A stretch of DNA of 13,663 bases from Calditrichota bacterium (GTDB lineage: Bacteria; Zixibacteria; MSB-5A5; GN15; FEB-12): NCBI GenBank assembly GCA_008501655.1, contig QQUK01000296.1, positions 1 to 13,663 on the forward strand, written 5' to 3'. Below are positions 7,523-13,663 of the stretch, piece after piece. The notes under the pieces were generated by a model that was not told the origin of the DNA, searched no databases, and worked only from the letters and a program-made list of their open reading frames with translations. The position numbers and the translations under genes are program-made. Positions within the stretch are counted from its first letter, which is position 1. Each line of letters begins with the position of its first letter.

Positions 7523-7650
7523 ATTTTCCGCTTTTGTTAAAGTTATCCTGTTCTTTTAATATCGACAATTTTATTCATATTTTTAATAAGTTATTGACAG
7601 ATATATTGTTTAATTCTCTTCAGATAATCAGGATAATTCTAAACCGCTAC

Positions 7651-7680
7651 TTGACAAGTATTGCCTTATCATGTTATATA
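7651..7680 (+). promoter_or_regulatory. Sigma-70-type promoter for the small membrane protein gene
   Basis: TTGACA at 7651-7656 is a perfect -35. After 18 nt it is followed by TATATA at 7675-7680. Transcription would start near 7687, giving a leader of roughly 60 nt before the ATG at 7746. The whole divergent spacer (7523-7745) is AT-rich. A short ORF inside it (7534-7737) overlaps this promoter and looks spurious. No convincing minus-strand promoter for the PilZ gene was found. Confidence 0.65.
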
Positions 7681-7745
7681 ACAATAACAACCAACAGGAA
7701 AAACCATATTCTAAACATTACAAAATTTAAAAGATAGGAAATTGT

Positions 7746-8213
7746 ATGACTGAACAAGCACCGAAGAAAGGGATGTCCAAAGGCTGTTTAATTGCTATTA
7801 TCGTAGCTTTTGTTTTAATCGCTCTGTTTGTATTAGTAGCCTATTTGTATTATGAAGATTTTGCCAAGTGGGGAACAGTCCAGCTCGTATCATCCTCAAA
7901 AGTTATGGTAGCTGAACATGCCGATAAAATTGATACGACCCAGTTCAATGCGGTTGTTGATAAGTTTATCGAGAAATTTAATAATGAAGATATCGACATG
8001 GAACGCTTTGGCGCTGCATTTCAAAATCTGCAGGGAATCGTTGCGGATGAAAAAATAAGTGAGGATGAAGCGAAGACTTTCATGCAGATGATGATTGACT
8101 ATTATCCGGACCTTGCCGAACTTGCCCCGACCGGCGGTATGATTGAAACCGGAATGATGGATTCAACCATGATCGATAGTATGATGCTCGATGATTCAAC
8201 TCTGATAGAATAA
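7746..8213 (+). CDS. Small membrane-anchored protein of unknown function, Met/Asp-rich tail
   Basis: I do not recognise this 155-residue protein. It has a basic N-terminus (about 1-13), one hydrophobic helix at about 14-36 (GCLIAIIVAFVLIALFVLV), and then an amphipathic, mostly helical region of about 90 residues that is rich in acidic residues. The end, about 129-155, is striking: six Met alternate with Asp, Thr and Ser (for example MMDSTMIDSMMLDD). Positive charges before the helix predict the N-terminus inside and the main part outside the membrane, and it could be an uncleaved anchor. AGGA at 7735-7738 serves the ATG at 7746. Codon use is like its neighbours, so it is probably a real gene. 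It precedes plsY but is separated from it by a hairpin, so a role in lipid synthesis is only a guess by position. Confidence 0.75.
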   Translation: MTEQAPKKGMSKGCLIAIIVAFVLIALFVLVAYLYYEDFAKWGTVQLVSSSKVMVAEHADKIDTTQFNAVVDKFIEKFNNEDIDMERFGAAFQNLQGIVADEKISEDEAKTFMQMMIDYYPDLAELAPTGGMIETGMMDSTMIDSMMLDDSTLIE

Positions 8214-8222
8214 ATATTTACC

Positions 8223-8246
8223 AATACGGGCGGAAACGCCCGTATT
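8223..8246 (+). terminator. Perfect 10-bp hairpin with GAAA tetraloop, likely terminator or transcript-end structure
   Basis: AATACGGGCG (8223-8232), a GAAA loop and CGCCCGTATT (8237-8246) form a perfect 10-bp stem with a GNRA tetraloop, 9 nt after the preceding stop codon. Only three T follow the stem core before CTAT, so termination may be partial. It lies 12 nt before the plsY start. It could end the upstream transcript, protect its 3' end, or reduce read-through into plsY. Confidence 0.65.
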
Positions 8247-8258
8247 TCTATAAACAAT

Positions 8259-8918
8259 ATGATAGATTTTATACCAATAATTATAGCCTATTTGTTAGGT
8301 TCGATACCTTTTGGTATTATCGTGACCCGTGTAGCAGGTAAAGGTGATATCCGTAAACAAGGTTCCGGTAATATCGGTGCAACGAATGTAGCCCGGGTCT
8401 GCGGTTTTAAAACTGCACTTTGGGTCTATGTCGGCGATATGGGGAAAGCGGCTTGTGCCGTACTGATAGCCAAATGGTTTGCCGGTTCCTATGAACTTAC
8501 TCTGATGTACCCGGATCTTCTGTTTGTCCTGACAGCAGCAGCAGCTGTGCTCGGTAATGTCTTTTCGGTCTATTTGAAATTTAAAGGCGGGAAAGGTGTT
8601 AATGCAGCCATGGGTTCTGTTGTAACCTTGATGCCGTATGAAGCAATATTAGCATTTATGATCTTTTTGATTCTTGCTTTGTTAACAAGATATATCTCCA
8701 TCGGCTCAATCATTGGTGTATCTTCATTTTTTGTTATTCTCGCAATTGAAAAATATTTTCTCCACCAGACAATCAATATGGTATATATCTATCTCGGTCT
8801 GATTTTATCGATTTTAGTCTTTGTCACCCACCGGAAAAATATCGTCAGACTATTCTCAGGGACCGAAAGCAAAATCTCCTTTTCATCGAAAAAGAAGGAG
8901 GCAAACTCTCATGTATAG
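8259..8918 (+). CDS. plsY: Acyl-phosphate:glycerol-3-phosphate acyltransferase PlsY
   Basis: PlsY is an inner-membrane enzyme that moves the acyl chain from acyl-phosphate (made by PlsX) to position 1 of glycerol-3-phosphate, giving lysophosphatidic acid, the first committed step of phospholipid synthesis. The 219-residue product is very hydrophobic, with the family's several membrane helices and usual length. Conserved loops are YLLGSIPFG (about 11-19), GSGNIGATNVAR (about 35-46) and the phosphate-binding FKGGKGV (about 107-113). A polar tail of about 20 residues holds several Lys and Ser. The ATG at 8259 fits the family start but has no clear ribosome site. The end overlaps gpsA by 8 nt; GpsA makes its substrate. 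Confidence 0.95.
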   Translation: MIDFIPIIIAYLLGSIPFGIIVTRVAGKGDIRKQGSGNIGATNVARVCGFKTALWVYVGDMGKAACAVLIAKWFAGSYELTLMYPDLLFVLTAAAAVLGNVFSVYLKFKGGKGVNAAMGSVVTLMPYEAILAFMIFLILALLTRYISIGSIIGVSSFFVILAIEKYFLHQTINMVYIYLGLILSILVFVTHRKNIVRLFSGTESKISFSSKKKEANSHV

Positions 8919-9909
8919 AAATGCTGCCGTGCTTGGTGCCGGTTCATGGGGGATGGCGATTGCCAGAGTACTTGATGCAAATGATATTAAAGTTAACCTT
9001 TGGGAATACAATAAAACAGATTACGAAATCATTAAAACGCAGAGATGTCATCCAAAGAAACTTTCCGATATTCAATTAGCTGATTCAATCAGCCTGTATA
9101 ATAATCTCGATGATGCATATAAAGGTGTTGACCTGATAGTACTTGCTATACCATCACAGTACTTACGAGCAGTTTTAAAACTGATGGATGTAAAAAATAC
9201 ACCGGTTGTTAATCTTGCTAAAGGGATTGAAAACTCAACTCATAACCGGATGTCGGAAGTAATTCATCAGGAACTCAGACTACCGCAGGAATTAATCTCA
9301 ACACTTTCCGGTCCATCGCACGCTGAAGAAGTTGCTGCTGATATCCCGACAGCAATTGTTGCCGGAGGTGTCTCAGAAGAGGTGTTGGAAAAAATTCAGC
9401 GTTCGTTTTCAAACAATAATCTGCGCGTATATAAATCTACCGATTTAATCGGTGTTGAACTTGGCGGCTCTCTGAAAAATATTATCGCTATCGCAGCCGG
9501 AATCTGTCATGGGCTGAAAATGGGTGATAATACAATGGGAGCGCTGATAACTCGCGGGCTTGCTGAAATGTCCCGGCTCGGAATCTCGATGGGAGCCCAG
9601 GCTGATACATTTGCCGGCCTGTCGGGGATCGGAGATTTGATTACAACCTGTATGTCCAGACATAGCCGTAACCGCTTTGTCGGGGAACATATCGGGATGG
9701 GGGAGAAGCTCGACGATATTTTAGCCGGTATGTCGATGATTGCAGAAGGTGTCAAAACAACTCAGTCCGGTTATGAACTGGCTAAAAAGCATGATGTCGA
9801 GATGCCTATTACAACTGAAGTATATGAAGTACTCTTTAACAATAAACCACCGGAGATTGCCTTAGGTGAACTGATGAGACGTGAGTTGAAATCTGAAGTC
9901 TGGCAATAG
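8911..9909 (+). CDS. gpsA: NAD(P)H-dependent glycerol-3-phosphate dehydrogenase
   Basis: GpsA reduces dihydroxyacetone phosphate to sn-glycerol-3-phosphate in the cytoplasm, supplying PlsY. The 332-residue product has the Rossmann motif GAGSWG at 9-14, then KGIEN, LSGPSHAEEV, the catalytic-Lys region ELGGSLKNIIAIAAGI, TRGLAEMSRLG, and the GLSGIGDLITTC plus SRNR substrate segment. The reading frame is open upstream to 8821, but that extension lies inside plsY and has no family match. ATG at 8911 has AAGGAGG (8895-8901) at a good distance and gives the canonical short N-terminus before the nucleotide-binding strand. Its 8-nt overlap with plsY suggests coupled, balanced production of the two enzymes. 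Confidence 0.96.
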   Translation: MYRNAAVLGAGSWGMAIARVLDANDIKVNLWEYNKTDYEIIKTQRCHPKKLSDIQLADSISLYNNLDDAYKGVDLIVLAIPSQYLRAVLKLMDVKNTPVVNLAKGIENSTHNRMSEVIHQELRLPQELISTLSGPSHAEEVAADIPTAIVAGGVSEEVLEKIQRSFSNNNLRVYKSTDLIGVELGGSLKNIIAIAAGICHGLKMGDNTMGALITRGLAEMSRLGISMGAQADTFAGLSGIGDLITTCMSRHSRNRFVGEHIGMGEKLDDILAGMSMIAEGVKTTQSGYELAKKHDVEMPITTEVYEVLFNNKPPEIALGELMRRELKSEVWQ

Positions 9910-9929
9910 AAGGTGCGGAGGAATTGTTT

Positions 9930-10280
9930 ATGGGAAAATTACAAGACGGTGAAAAACTTTATTACTCGATTAGTGAAGTCGCCAAAATAACCGGTTTGAA
10001 AGAATATGTGCTCCGTTATTGGGAGAAAGAATTCGACCAGCTCAAACCGAAGAAAAATCGCGGCGGCAACAGAGTCTATACTCAAAAAGATATCGAGATA
10101 GTTAACCGTATTAACCACCTTCGCAAAAAAGAAAAACTGACGATAGAAGGTGCCCGTACCAAGCTGACAATGAAAAAACAAAAAGAAGAAAAAGCAAATA
10201 TCCAGTCGACAGCAAAAGTAAAAACACTCATTGGTCAGATTCGAAATGATATCCAGGATTTGCTCAAAGATTTCTCTTGA
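9930..10280 (+). CDS. MerR-family transcriptional regulator
   Basis: The 116-residue product has an N-terminal MerR winged-helix domain at about residues 10-80: YYSISEVAKITGLKEYVLRYWEKEF, then GGNRVYTQKDIEIV, followed by an EGARTKL hinge. A short basic linker and an amphipathic end (IGQIRNDIQDLLKDF) follow and could form the dimer coil. There is no room for a separate effector domain, as in the short MerR proteins often found beside housekeeping genes. A TTG at 9924 is in frame, but GGAGGA at 9917-9922 lies 7 nt before ATG 9930, which is therefore preferred. It follows gpsA by 20 nt and is probably in the same operon. Control of lipid genes is possible but only inferred from position. Confidence 0.88.
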   Translation: MGKLQDGEKLYYSISEVAKITGLKEYVLRYWEKEFDQLKPKKNRGGNRVYTQKDIEIVNRINHLRKKEKLTIEGARTKLTMKKQKEEKANIQSTAKVKTLIGQIRNDIQDLLKDFS

Positions 10281-10324
10281 GTTTTAATCGGAATTTACTA
10301 GATTGTGAACGCTAAAATTAAGCT

Positions 10325-10402
10325 CGGAGCGTAGCGCAGCCCGGTTAGCGCACTCCCTTGGGGTGGGAGAGGTCGGCCGTTCAAATCGGCTCGCTCCGAC
10401 CA
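10325..10402 (+). tRNA. tRNA-Pro (anticodon GGG)
   Basis: A full cloverleaf can be drawn. The acceptor arm CGGAGCG (10325-10331) pairs with CGCTCCG (10392-10398). The D arm is GCGC...GCGC. The anticodon stem CTCCC/GGGAG encloses the loop TTGGGGT, giving anticodon GGG. The T arm GGCCG/CGGCT has loop TTCAAAT. The discriminator is A, and CCA is encoded at 10400-10402. It reads the Pro codon CCC and by wobble CCU. A run of six T follows directly (10403-10408) and may help end transcription. No convincing promoter was found in the 44 nt after merR, so it may be read from the upstream operon. Confidence 0.96.
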
Positions 10403-10406
10403 TTTT

Positions 10407-11453
10407 TTAATACATTTCGTAAAGTTCAACCATCTGTGCAACAGATTTTTCCCAATCATATTTCTCTTTGGCAACCTTATATCCGTTTTGCCCCATTTTA
10501 ATCATATTTTCTCTGTTTGAAAGCATTCGGATCATTGCATCGGCCAAAGCATCGACATTATTCGGTTCCACTAAATAGCCGTTCTGATTATCGGTGACAA
10601 TCTCGGGTATACCACCGACATTGGTAGCCACAACCGGGCGGCTGCAGGCAAATGCTTCAACCGCCGCAACCCCAAATCCTTCCTGAAGAGACGGCATGAC
10701 AAGAAAACTCTGTTCTTTAATTAAATCGTAAATCTTTTGGTTATCATAAAAACCGATTATTGAAACATTTGCATTCAATTTTAATGAATCAATTAAATCC
10801 TGCAATTGCTGTTTCATAGTTCCTTCACCGCCGATGTTCAGTTTAAAATCCGGAAATTTGGCTACAACTTTCCGGGTTGCTTTTATGAGCAAATCCGGTG
10901 CATAGATCGGTTCGAGTTGTTTGAGATAGACAGCAGATGGATTCTTACTATCTGGAAACTCAAATTGTGTTTCTGGTATCCGAACACCAAACGGGATTGT
11001 TATTATTTTTTCTTTTACAGAGGGGAGAAGCTCTATCGTGTTTGATTTTAATGAATCAGATGTACTTGTTACAAATGCTGCTTTAGAGAGCAGTTTTTTT
11101 ATGAAATAGTTATTTGGAAATTTTTTTGCTGATTCATTTATATCACTTCCCCAAACGGAGACTAACGTTGGTCTAATGTCTGTATGTAAACCCCAGATAC
11201 CATAACCGCCGGCGTAATGGACATGAACAATATCCGGTTTAAACTCAAGTGCATATTTTTTGGCAAGGAACATTGATGAGAAGTAGGAAGACTTATTTTT
11301 CTTTGGGATTGTGACAACATCAACACCTTCTATCTCTTTGGTTCCAAAGCTTACAATACGGACTTGATATCCCCGTTTTGCAAGACTCGTTGACCACTTA
11401 TAAATATGAGTCGATTCAGCATGTCCAAAAATCAGTATACGTTTGTTTGGCAT
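10407..11453 (-). CDS. Glycosyltransferase, GT4-type (GT-B fold)
   Basis: The 348-residue product fits a family 4 glycosyltransferase, which transfers a sugar from a nucleotide-sugar onto a glycan or lipid acceptor with retention of configuration. The N-terminal half starts with the strand KRILIFGHAES and has the IVHVHYAGGYG acceptor-side motif. The C-terminal half has LKQLEPIYAPDLLIKA, IGGEGTM and VSIIGF. It then has the donor-binding EX7E region (EGFGVAAVE) with AFACSRPVVATNVGGIPEIV and NGYLVEP. No membrane helix is evident, so it probably acts at the cytoplasmic face. The sugar specificity cannot be read. The stop lies 4 nt from the tRNA end on the other strand. No ribosome site is obvious before the ATG at 11453. 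Confidence 0.9.
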   Translation of the reverse strand: MPNKRILIFGHAESTHIYKWSTSLAKRGYQVRIVSFGTKEIEGVDVVTIPKKNKSSYFSSMFLAKKYALEFKPDIVHVHYAGGYGIWGLHTDIRPTLVSVWGSDINESAKKFPNNYFIKKLLSKAAFVTSTSDSLKSNTIELLPSVKEKIITIPFGVRIPETQFEFPDSKNPSAVYLKQLEPIYAPDLLIKATRKVVAKFPDFKLNIGGEGTMKQQLQDLIDSLKLNANVSIIGFYDNQKIYDLIKEQSFLVMPSLQEGFGVAAVEAFACSRPVVATNVGGIPEIVTDNQNGYLVEPNNVDALADAMIRMLSNRENMIKMGQNGYKVAKEKYDWEKSVAQMVELYEMY

Positions 11454-11489
11454 AACTGAACTATGCTGAGATTTTTGATTACTGTCAAG

Positions 11490-11518
11490 ATTATAATCAC
11501 ATTTACGATTATTGGAAA
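11490..11518 (-). promoter_or_regulatory. Putative sigma-70 promoter for the glycosyltransferase gene
   Basis: On the minus strand, TTTCCA (11518-11513) is followed after 17 nt by a perfect TATAAT (11495-11490). Transcription would start about 30 nt before the ATG at 11453. A TTGACA (11488-11483) also lies on this strand, but its matching -10 would be the poor CATAGT just before the start codon, so it is less likely. Confidence 0.5.
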
Positions 11519-11528
11519 TTCTATTCTC

Positions 11529-11557
11529 TTGTTTCTCATTTTTGATATCTATATATT
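11529..11557 (+). promoter_or_regulatory. Putative sigma-70 promoter for the GNAT-deacetylase genes
   Basis: TTGTTT (11529-11534), 17 nt, then TATATT (11552-11557) forms a reasonable promoter. It would give a leader of about 25 nt before the ATG at 11590. Its -35 is only 10 nt from that of the minus-strand promoter, so the two are back to back and one regulator could affect both. Confidence 0.45.
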
Positions 11558-11589
11558 AAAGCTTCAGATTGCTACATAAGGAATATTTG

Positions 11590-12678
11590 ATGCAGTTTCG
11601 GTTTGTTAAAAAAGAAGATGCCAAATCCTGTAATGATTTTCATAATAGGCTATACAAAAAAAATAGGACATTAAAACAGTGGGAGTGGGGTTTTTTATAC
11701 AATTCCTATGACCCCGAGCAATATTTGTATGCTGTTTGTGAGGAACAAAATCAGCTGATAGGTACTCAAACTATCATACCTATCAAAATGATTGATTCTG
11801 AAGGAATATTCTGGACAGCAAAATCCGAAGCTACCCTTGTCGACCCTGATTTCAGAGGGAAGCAGATATTTAAAAAACTCTATGACCTTATGTTTGAATA
11901 TGTCGAAAAGAATAATTTTGCCTATATCTGGGGATTTACCCAGGCAACAAAAGCGCTGCTCCCTTTAGGTTTTCAAGTCCCGTATGACACCAAACAAATA
12001 ATTATGCCGTTTTCACATCGGTTTTCTTCATTGCTAAAAAAAACAAATTCAAACAATCTGATAAAGATTGCTGTAAAACTGGGGATCACAGCAATTCGAT
12101 TGATTTCATCTTTGAAACTCTTTTTAGAAACGCCAAAAGATGAATCGTTTATCTCAGTTAAAACATTTGAACGGGCACCTGAAGAATCAGCAAAAATATC
12201 AGAAGAATTTATTAAACAATATGGCGGTAAAACTATTTACCGTGATGAAGAATATCTGAACTGGCGGATATTTGATAATCCATATGCTGCAAGTATCTGT
12301 AAAGGAATTTACATTGATGATAACCTTGTCGGTTGGATTGCATATACTATCGGTTCCGATGGTGTTGGTTCATTAGTCGATATCATGGCTGTGCCGGATA
12401 AATCCCGTAAAGTAGAAACAAGCGAAATCATATCACGATTATTGTATGAAGCTGTAATCGGTACAAGAAATATGGGTGCTTCAGGTATCCGGGGCTGGCA
12501 TGTAACTAATCATCCTTTTGATCTTTTAGTCCTGGAAGCTGCTAAAAACCTTGGTTTCTTTAAAATCAATAAAGGATATGCTGCGGTGATTTATACGGTC
12601 GACCCTGAGAATGAAAGATTCAGAGACCTCTCGGATTGGTACATTACCAGAATATATACCGAAGGAGTCCTTGGATGA
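11590..12678 (+). CDS. Double-GNAT acyltransferase family protein, polysaccharide-locus type
   Basis: The 362-residue product has two GNAT-like halves. In the N-terminal one (about 1-145), the acyl-CoA-binding strand and loop read ATLVDPDFRGKQIFKKLY, with Arg89-Gly90 in the pyrophosphate loop, followed by the usual helix and LLPLGF. The C-terminal half (about 180-350) starts with YRDEEYLNWRIFDNPY, a pattern seen in large acyltransferases from bacterial glycan loci, and ends in DWYITRIYTEG. It probably moves an acyl group to an amino sugar or amino acid, but the substrate is unknown. A TTG at 11569 is in frame; ATG 11590 is preferred because AAGGAA at 11578-11583 lies 6 nt upstream. Its last codon region ATGA overlaps the next start. 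Confidence 0.8.
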   Translation: MQFRFVKKEDAKSCNDFHNRLYKKNRTLKQWEWGFLYNSYDPEQYLYAVCEEQNQLIGTQTIIPIKMIDSEGIFWTAKSEATLVDPDFRGKQIFKKLYDLMFEYVEKNNFAYIWGFTQATKALLPLGFQVPYDTKQIIMPFSHRFSSLLKKTNSNNLIKIAVKLGITAIRLISSLKLFLETPKDESFISVKTFERAPEESAKISEEFIKQYGGKTIYRDEEYLNWRIFDNPYAASICKGIYIDDNLVGWIAYTIGSDGVGSLVDIMAVPDKSRKVETSEIISRLLYEAVIGTRNMGASGIRGWHVTNHPFDLLVLEAAKNLGFFKINKGYAAVIYTVDPENERFRDLSDWYITRIYTEGVLG

Positions 12679-13663
12679 ACCGGAACAAAGCTGATTATCT
12701 TTTTCGGCAACTGCGTATTCATTTAAATAGCTTTTTTAAGCAGGATGTTGTTCAGCTTGCCGGTAATATTCATTTTTGTAAAACCGCCGAAGCAGCCATC
12801 CCACCAGAGAAAGGGATTTATATCCCTTACGATATTGAAGTAAAATTACAACCGGATGATATCTATAACATTTCCTGCAATGATACTACAATTACTCTTT
12901 GGAACCGGATAGCAAAACCTGATGGTGATTGGAAAACGCTTTTGGATGGCGATAAGCCTGTTTGGTATCAGCATTCCAATGGTTCCCTTATGCCGGCATG
13001 GAATCTGTTTGGTAATCTTTTTGCATTACTTTCTTATGCTGAAGAAAGACAAACTGCTGAGTGTGATGAACATGGCAGATTTAATACTAAGTTCAGCCCC
13101 AGATTTAAACAAAATCTCTTAGAAATTCCAGCTTTTAATGAATCTGCTGTACTACTTGCAGGTGCGTTATTGTGGCAGGATACCAAAACAGCGAACTTCC
13201 AGAATTGTCTCGAGTTTGTTAAACCTCCGGTAATGGTATTGTCGCATGACTGCGATGTCCTCTATGGGAATGATTTCTGGACTCAGATTGTTCGGTTGTA
13301 TCGTGTCTTTTTACCTTTGAAAAAATTACGACTACCTAATCTTACTAATATCTGGTGGATAATCAGAAACTATATAACACCAAAAAGATTTTATTTTGAT
13401 AATGTTAAAGGAATGGTTGAAATCGAAAAAGTTTACGGACACAAATCAACCTTTTACATGCTCAACGGAACTTATGGAAGATTCGGGAGCAGAAGCGGTA
13501 TAGATGCGATAAAAGAGGTAGTGGATGATATACCGAGTAATTTTGAGATAGGGATGCATTATAACTATGATACTCATCTAAACGAATCACTGTTTAAAGA
13601 TCAATATGATGAATTACAAAGCTGTTTATATAAACCGGTTGTTGCCGGTCGTGCACATTACCT
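12675..13663 (+). CDS. Polysaccharide-deacetylase-like protein (N-terminal domain plus NodB-like domain), cut by window end
   Basis: The frame is open for 329 codons from the ATG at 12675 to the window edge with no stop. Residues 1-180 form an N-terminal domain with WNLFGNLFALLSYAEE and DEHGRFNTKFS, resembling the domain that precedes some bacterial deacetylase domains (DUF7033-like, from memory). From about 185 a NodB-like fold begins: VMVLSHDCDV has the metal-site motif His191-Asp-Cys-Asp194, then STFYML (258-263), EIGMHYNYDTH with His295, and GRAHYL at the edge. These enzymes remove N- or O-acetyl groups from glycans. No signal peptide is seen, so it may act on cytoplasmic precursors. The ATGA overlap with the GNAT gene implies cotranslation. 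Confidence 0.75.
   Translation, partial: MNRNKADYLFRQLRIHLNSFFKQDVVQLAGNIHFCKTAEAAIPPEKGIYIPYDIEVKLQPDDIYNISCNDTTITLWNRIAKPDGDWKTLLDGDKPVWYQHSNGSLMPAWNLFGNLFALLSYAEERQTAECDEHGRFNTKFSPRFKQNLLEIPAFNESAVLLAGALLWQDTKTANFQNCLEFVKPPVMVLSHDCDVLYGNDFWTQIVRLYRVFLPLKKLRLPNLTNIWWIIRNYITPKRFYFDNVKGMVEIEKVYGHKSTFYMLNGTYGRFGSRSGIDAIKEVVDDIPSNFEIGMHYNYDTHLNESLFKDQYDELQSCLYKPVVAGRAHY

Noticed and set aside
7594..7616. Second TTGACA at 7594-7599 as a promoter
   Set aside because: No acceptable -10 box lies 16-18 nt downstream.
7534..7737. 67-codon plus-strand ORF in the PilZ/membrane-protein spacer
   Set aside because: It is AT-rich with Ile/Asn/Leu-heavy composition, has no ribosome site and overlaps the strong promoter at 7651-7680. 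It is most likely chance.
8821..8910. Upstream in-frame extension of gpsA
   Set aside because: It is the shadow of plsY in another frame. ATG 8911 with AAGGAGG before it gives the normal N-terminus.
12922..13122. 66-codon plus-strand ORF near the right end
   Set aside because: It is a different frame inside the long open deacetylase-like gene that runs off the window, so it is a shadow.
1..13663. CRISPR array, insertion sequence, prophage, toxin-antitoxin or defence system
   Set aside because: No regularly spaced repeats, terminal inverted repeats, transposase, integrase or defence-type domains were seen on either strand.

Overview
The window is a piece of a bacterial chromosome of moderate-to-low GC (about 40% by eye). 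It starts inside the 3' part of the S10/spc/alpha ribosomal superoperon and ends in a set of surface-glycan-type genes. The host cannot be named from this alone. The L15, L17 and RpoA styles (an RpoA beginning MKWKPL, and an L17 with a long Lys/Ala-rich tail) recall the FCB group and related uncultured phyla such as Cloacimonadota or Marinimicrobia. The zinc-ribbon forms of S4, L36 and adenylate kinase argue against typical Bacteroidetes. This placement is a low-confidence inference.

Region 1 (1-6750): an uninterrupted plus-strand operon, rpmD (partial)-rplO-secY-adk-map-infA-rpmJ-rpsM-rpsK-rpsD-rpoA-rplQ, closed by a strong intrinsic terminator. It supplies ribosomal proteins, the protein-export channel, the kinase that balances adenine nucleotides, N-terminal Met removal, initiation factor IF-1 and the RNA polymerase alpha subunit. 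Junctions are tight, with a 1-nt overlap between rplO and secY. Three genes use non-ATG starts: secY (GTG), rpsM (TTG) and rpsK (GTG).

Region 2 (6770-8213): a minus-strand gene for a protein with two PilZ (cyclic-di-GMP-binding) domains, tail to tail with rplQ. Divergent from it, behind a consensus-like sigma-70 promoter, is an unrecognised 155-residue membrane-anchored protein with a Met/Asp-rich tail.

Region 3 (8223-10402): a perfect GAAA-loop hairpin, then plsY-gpsA-merR. PlsY and GpsA make glycerol-3-phosphate and attach the first acyl chain in phospholipid synthesis; their genes overlap by 8 nt. A short MerR-type regulator follows, then tRNA-Pro(GGG).

Region 4 (10407-13663): a minus-strand GT4-type glycosyltransferase, a divergent promoter pair, and a plus-strand pair with an ATGA overlap. 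The pair is a double-GNAT acyltransferase and a polysaccharide-deacetylase-like protein cut off by the window end. These look like part of a surface polysaccharide or glycoconjugate locus beside the tRNA. I found no CRISPR array, insertion sequence, phage gene or clear defence system. The most plausible novelty is the small membrane protein and the glycan locus, and both claims are modest.
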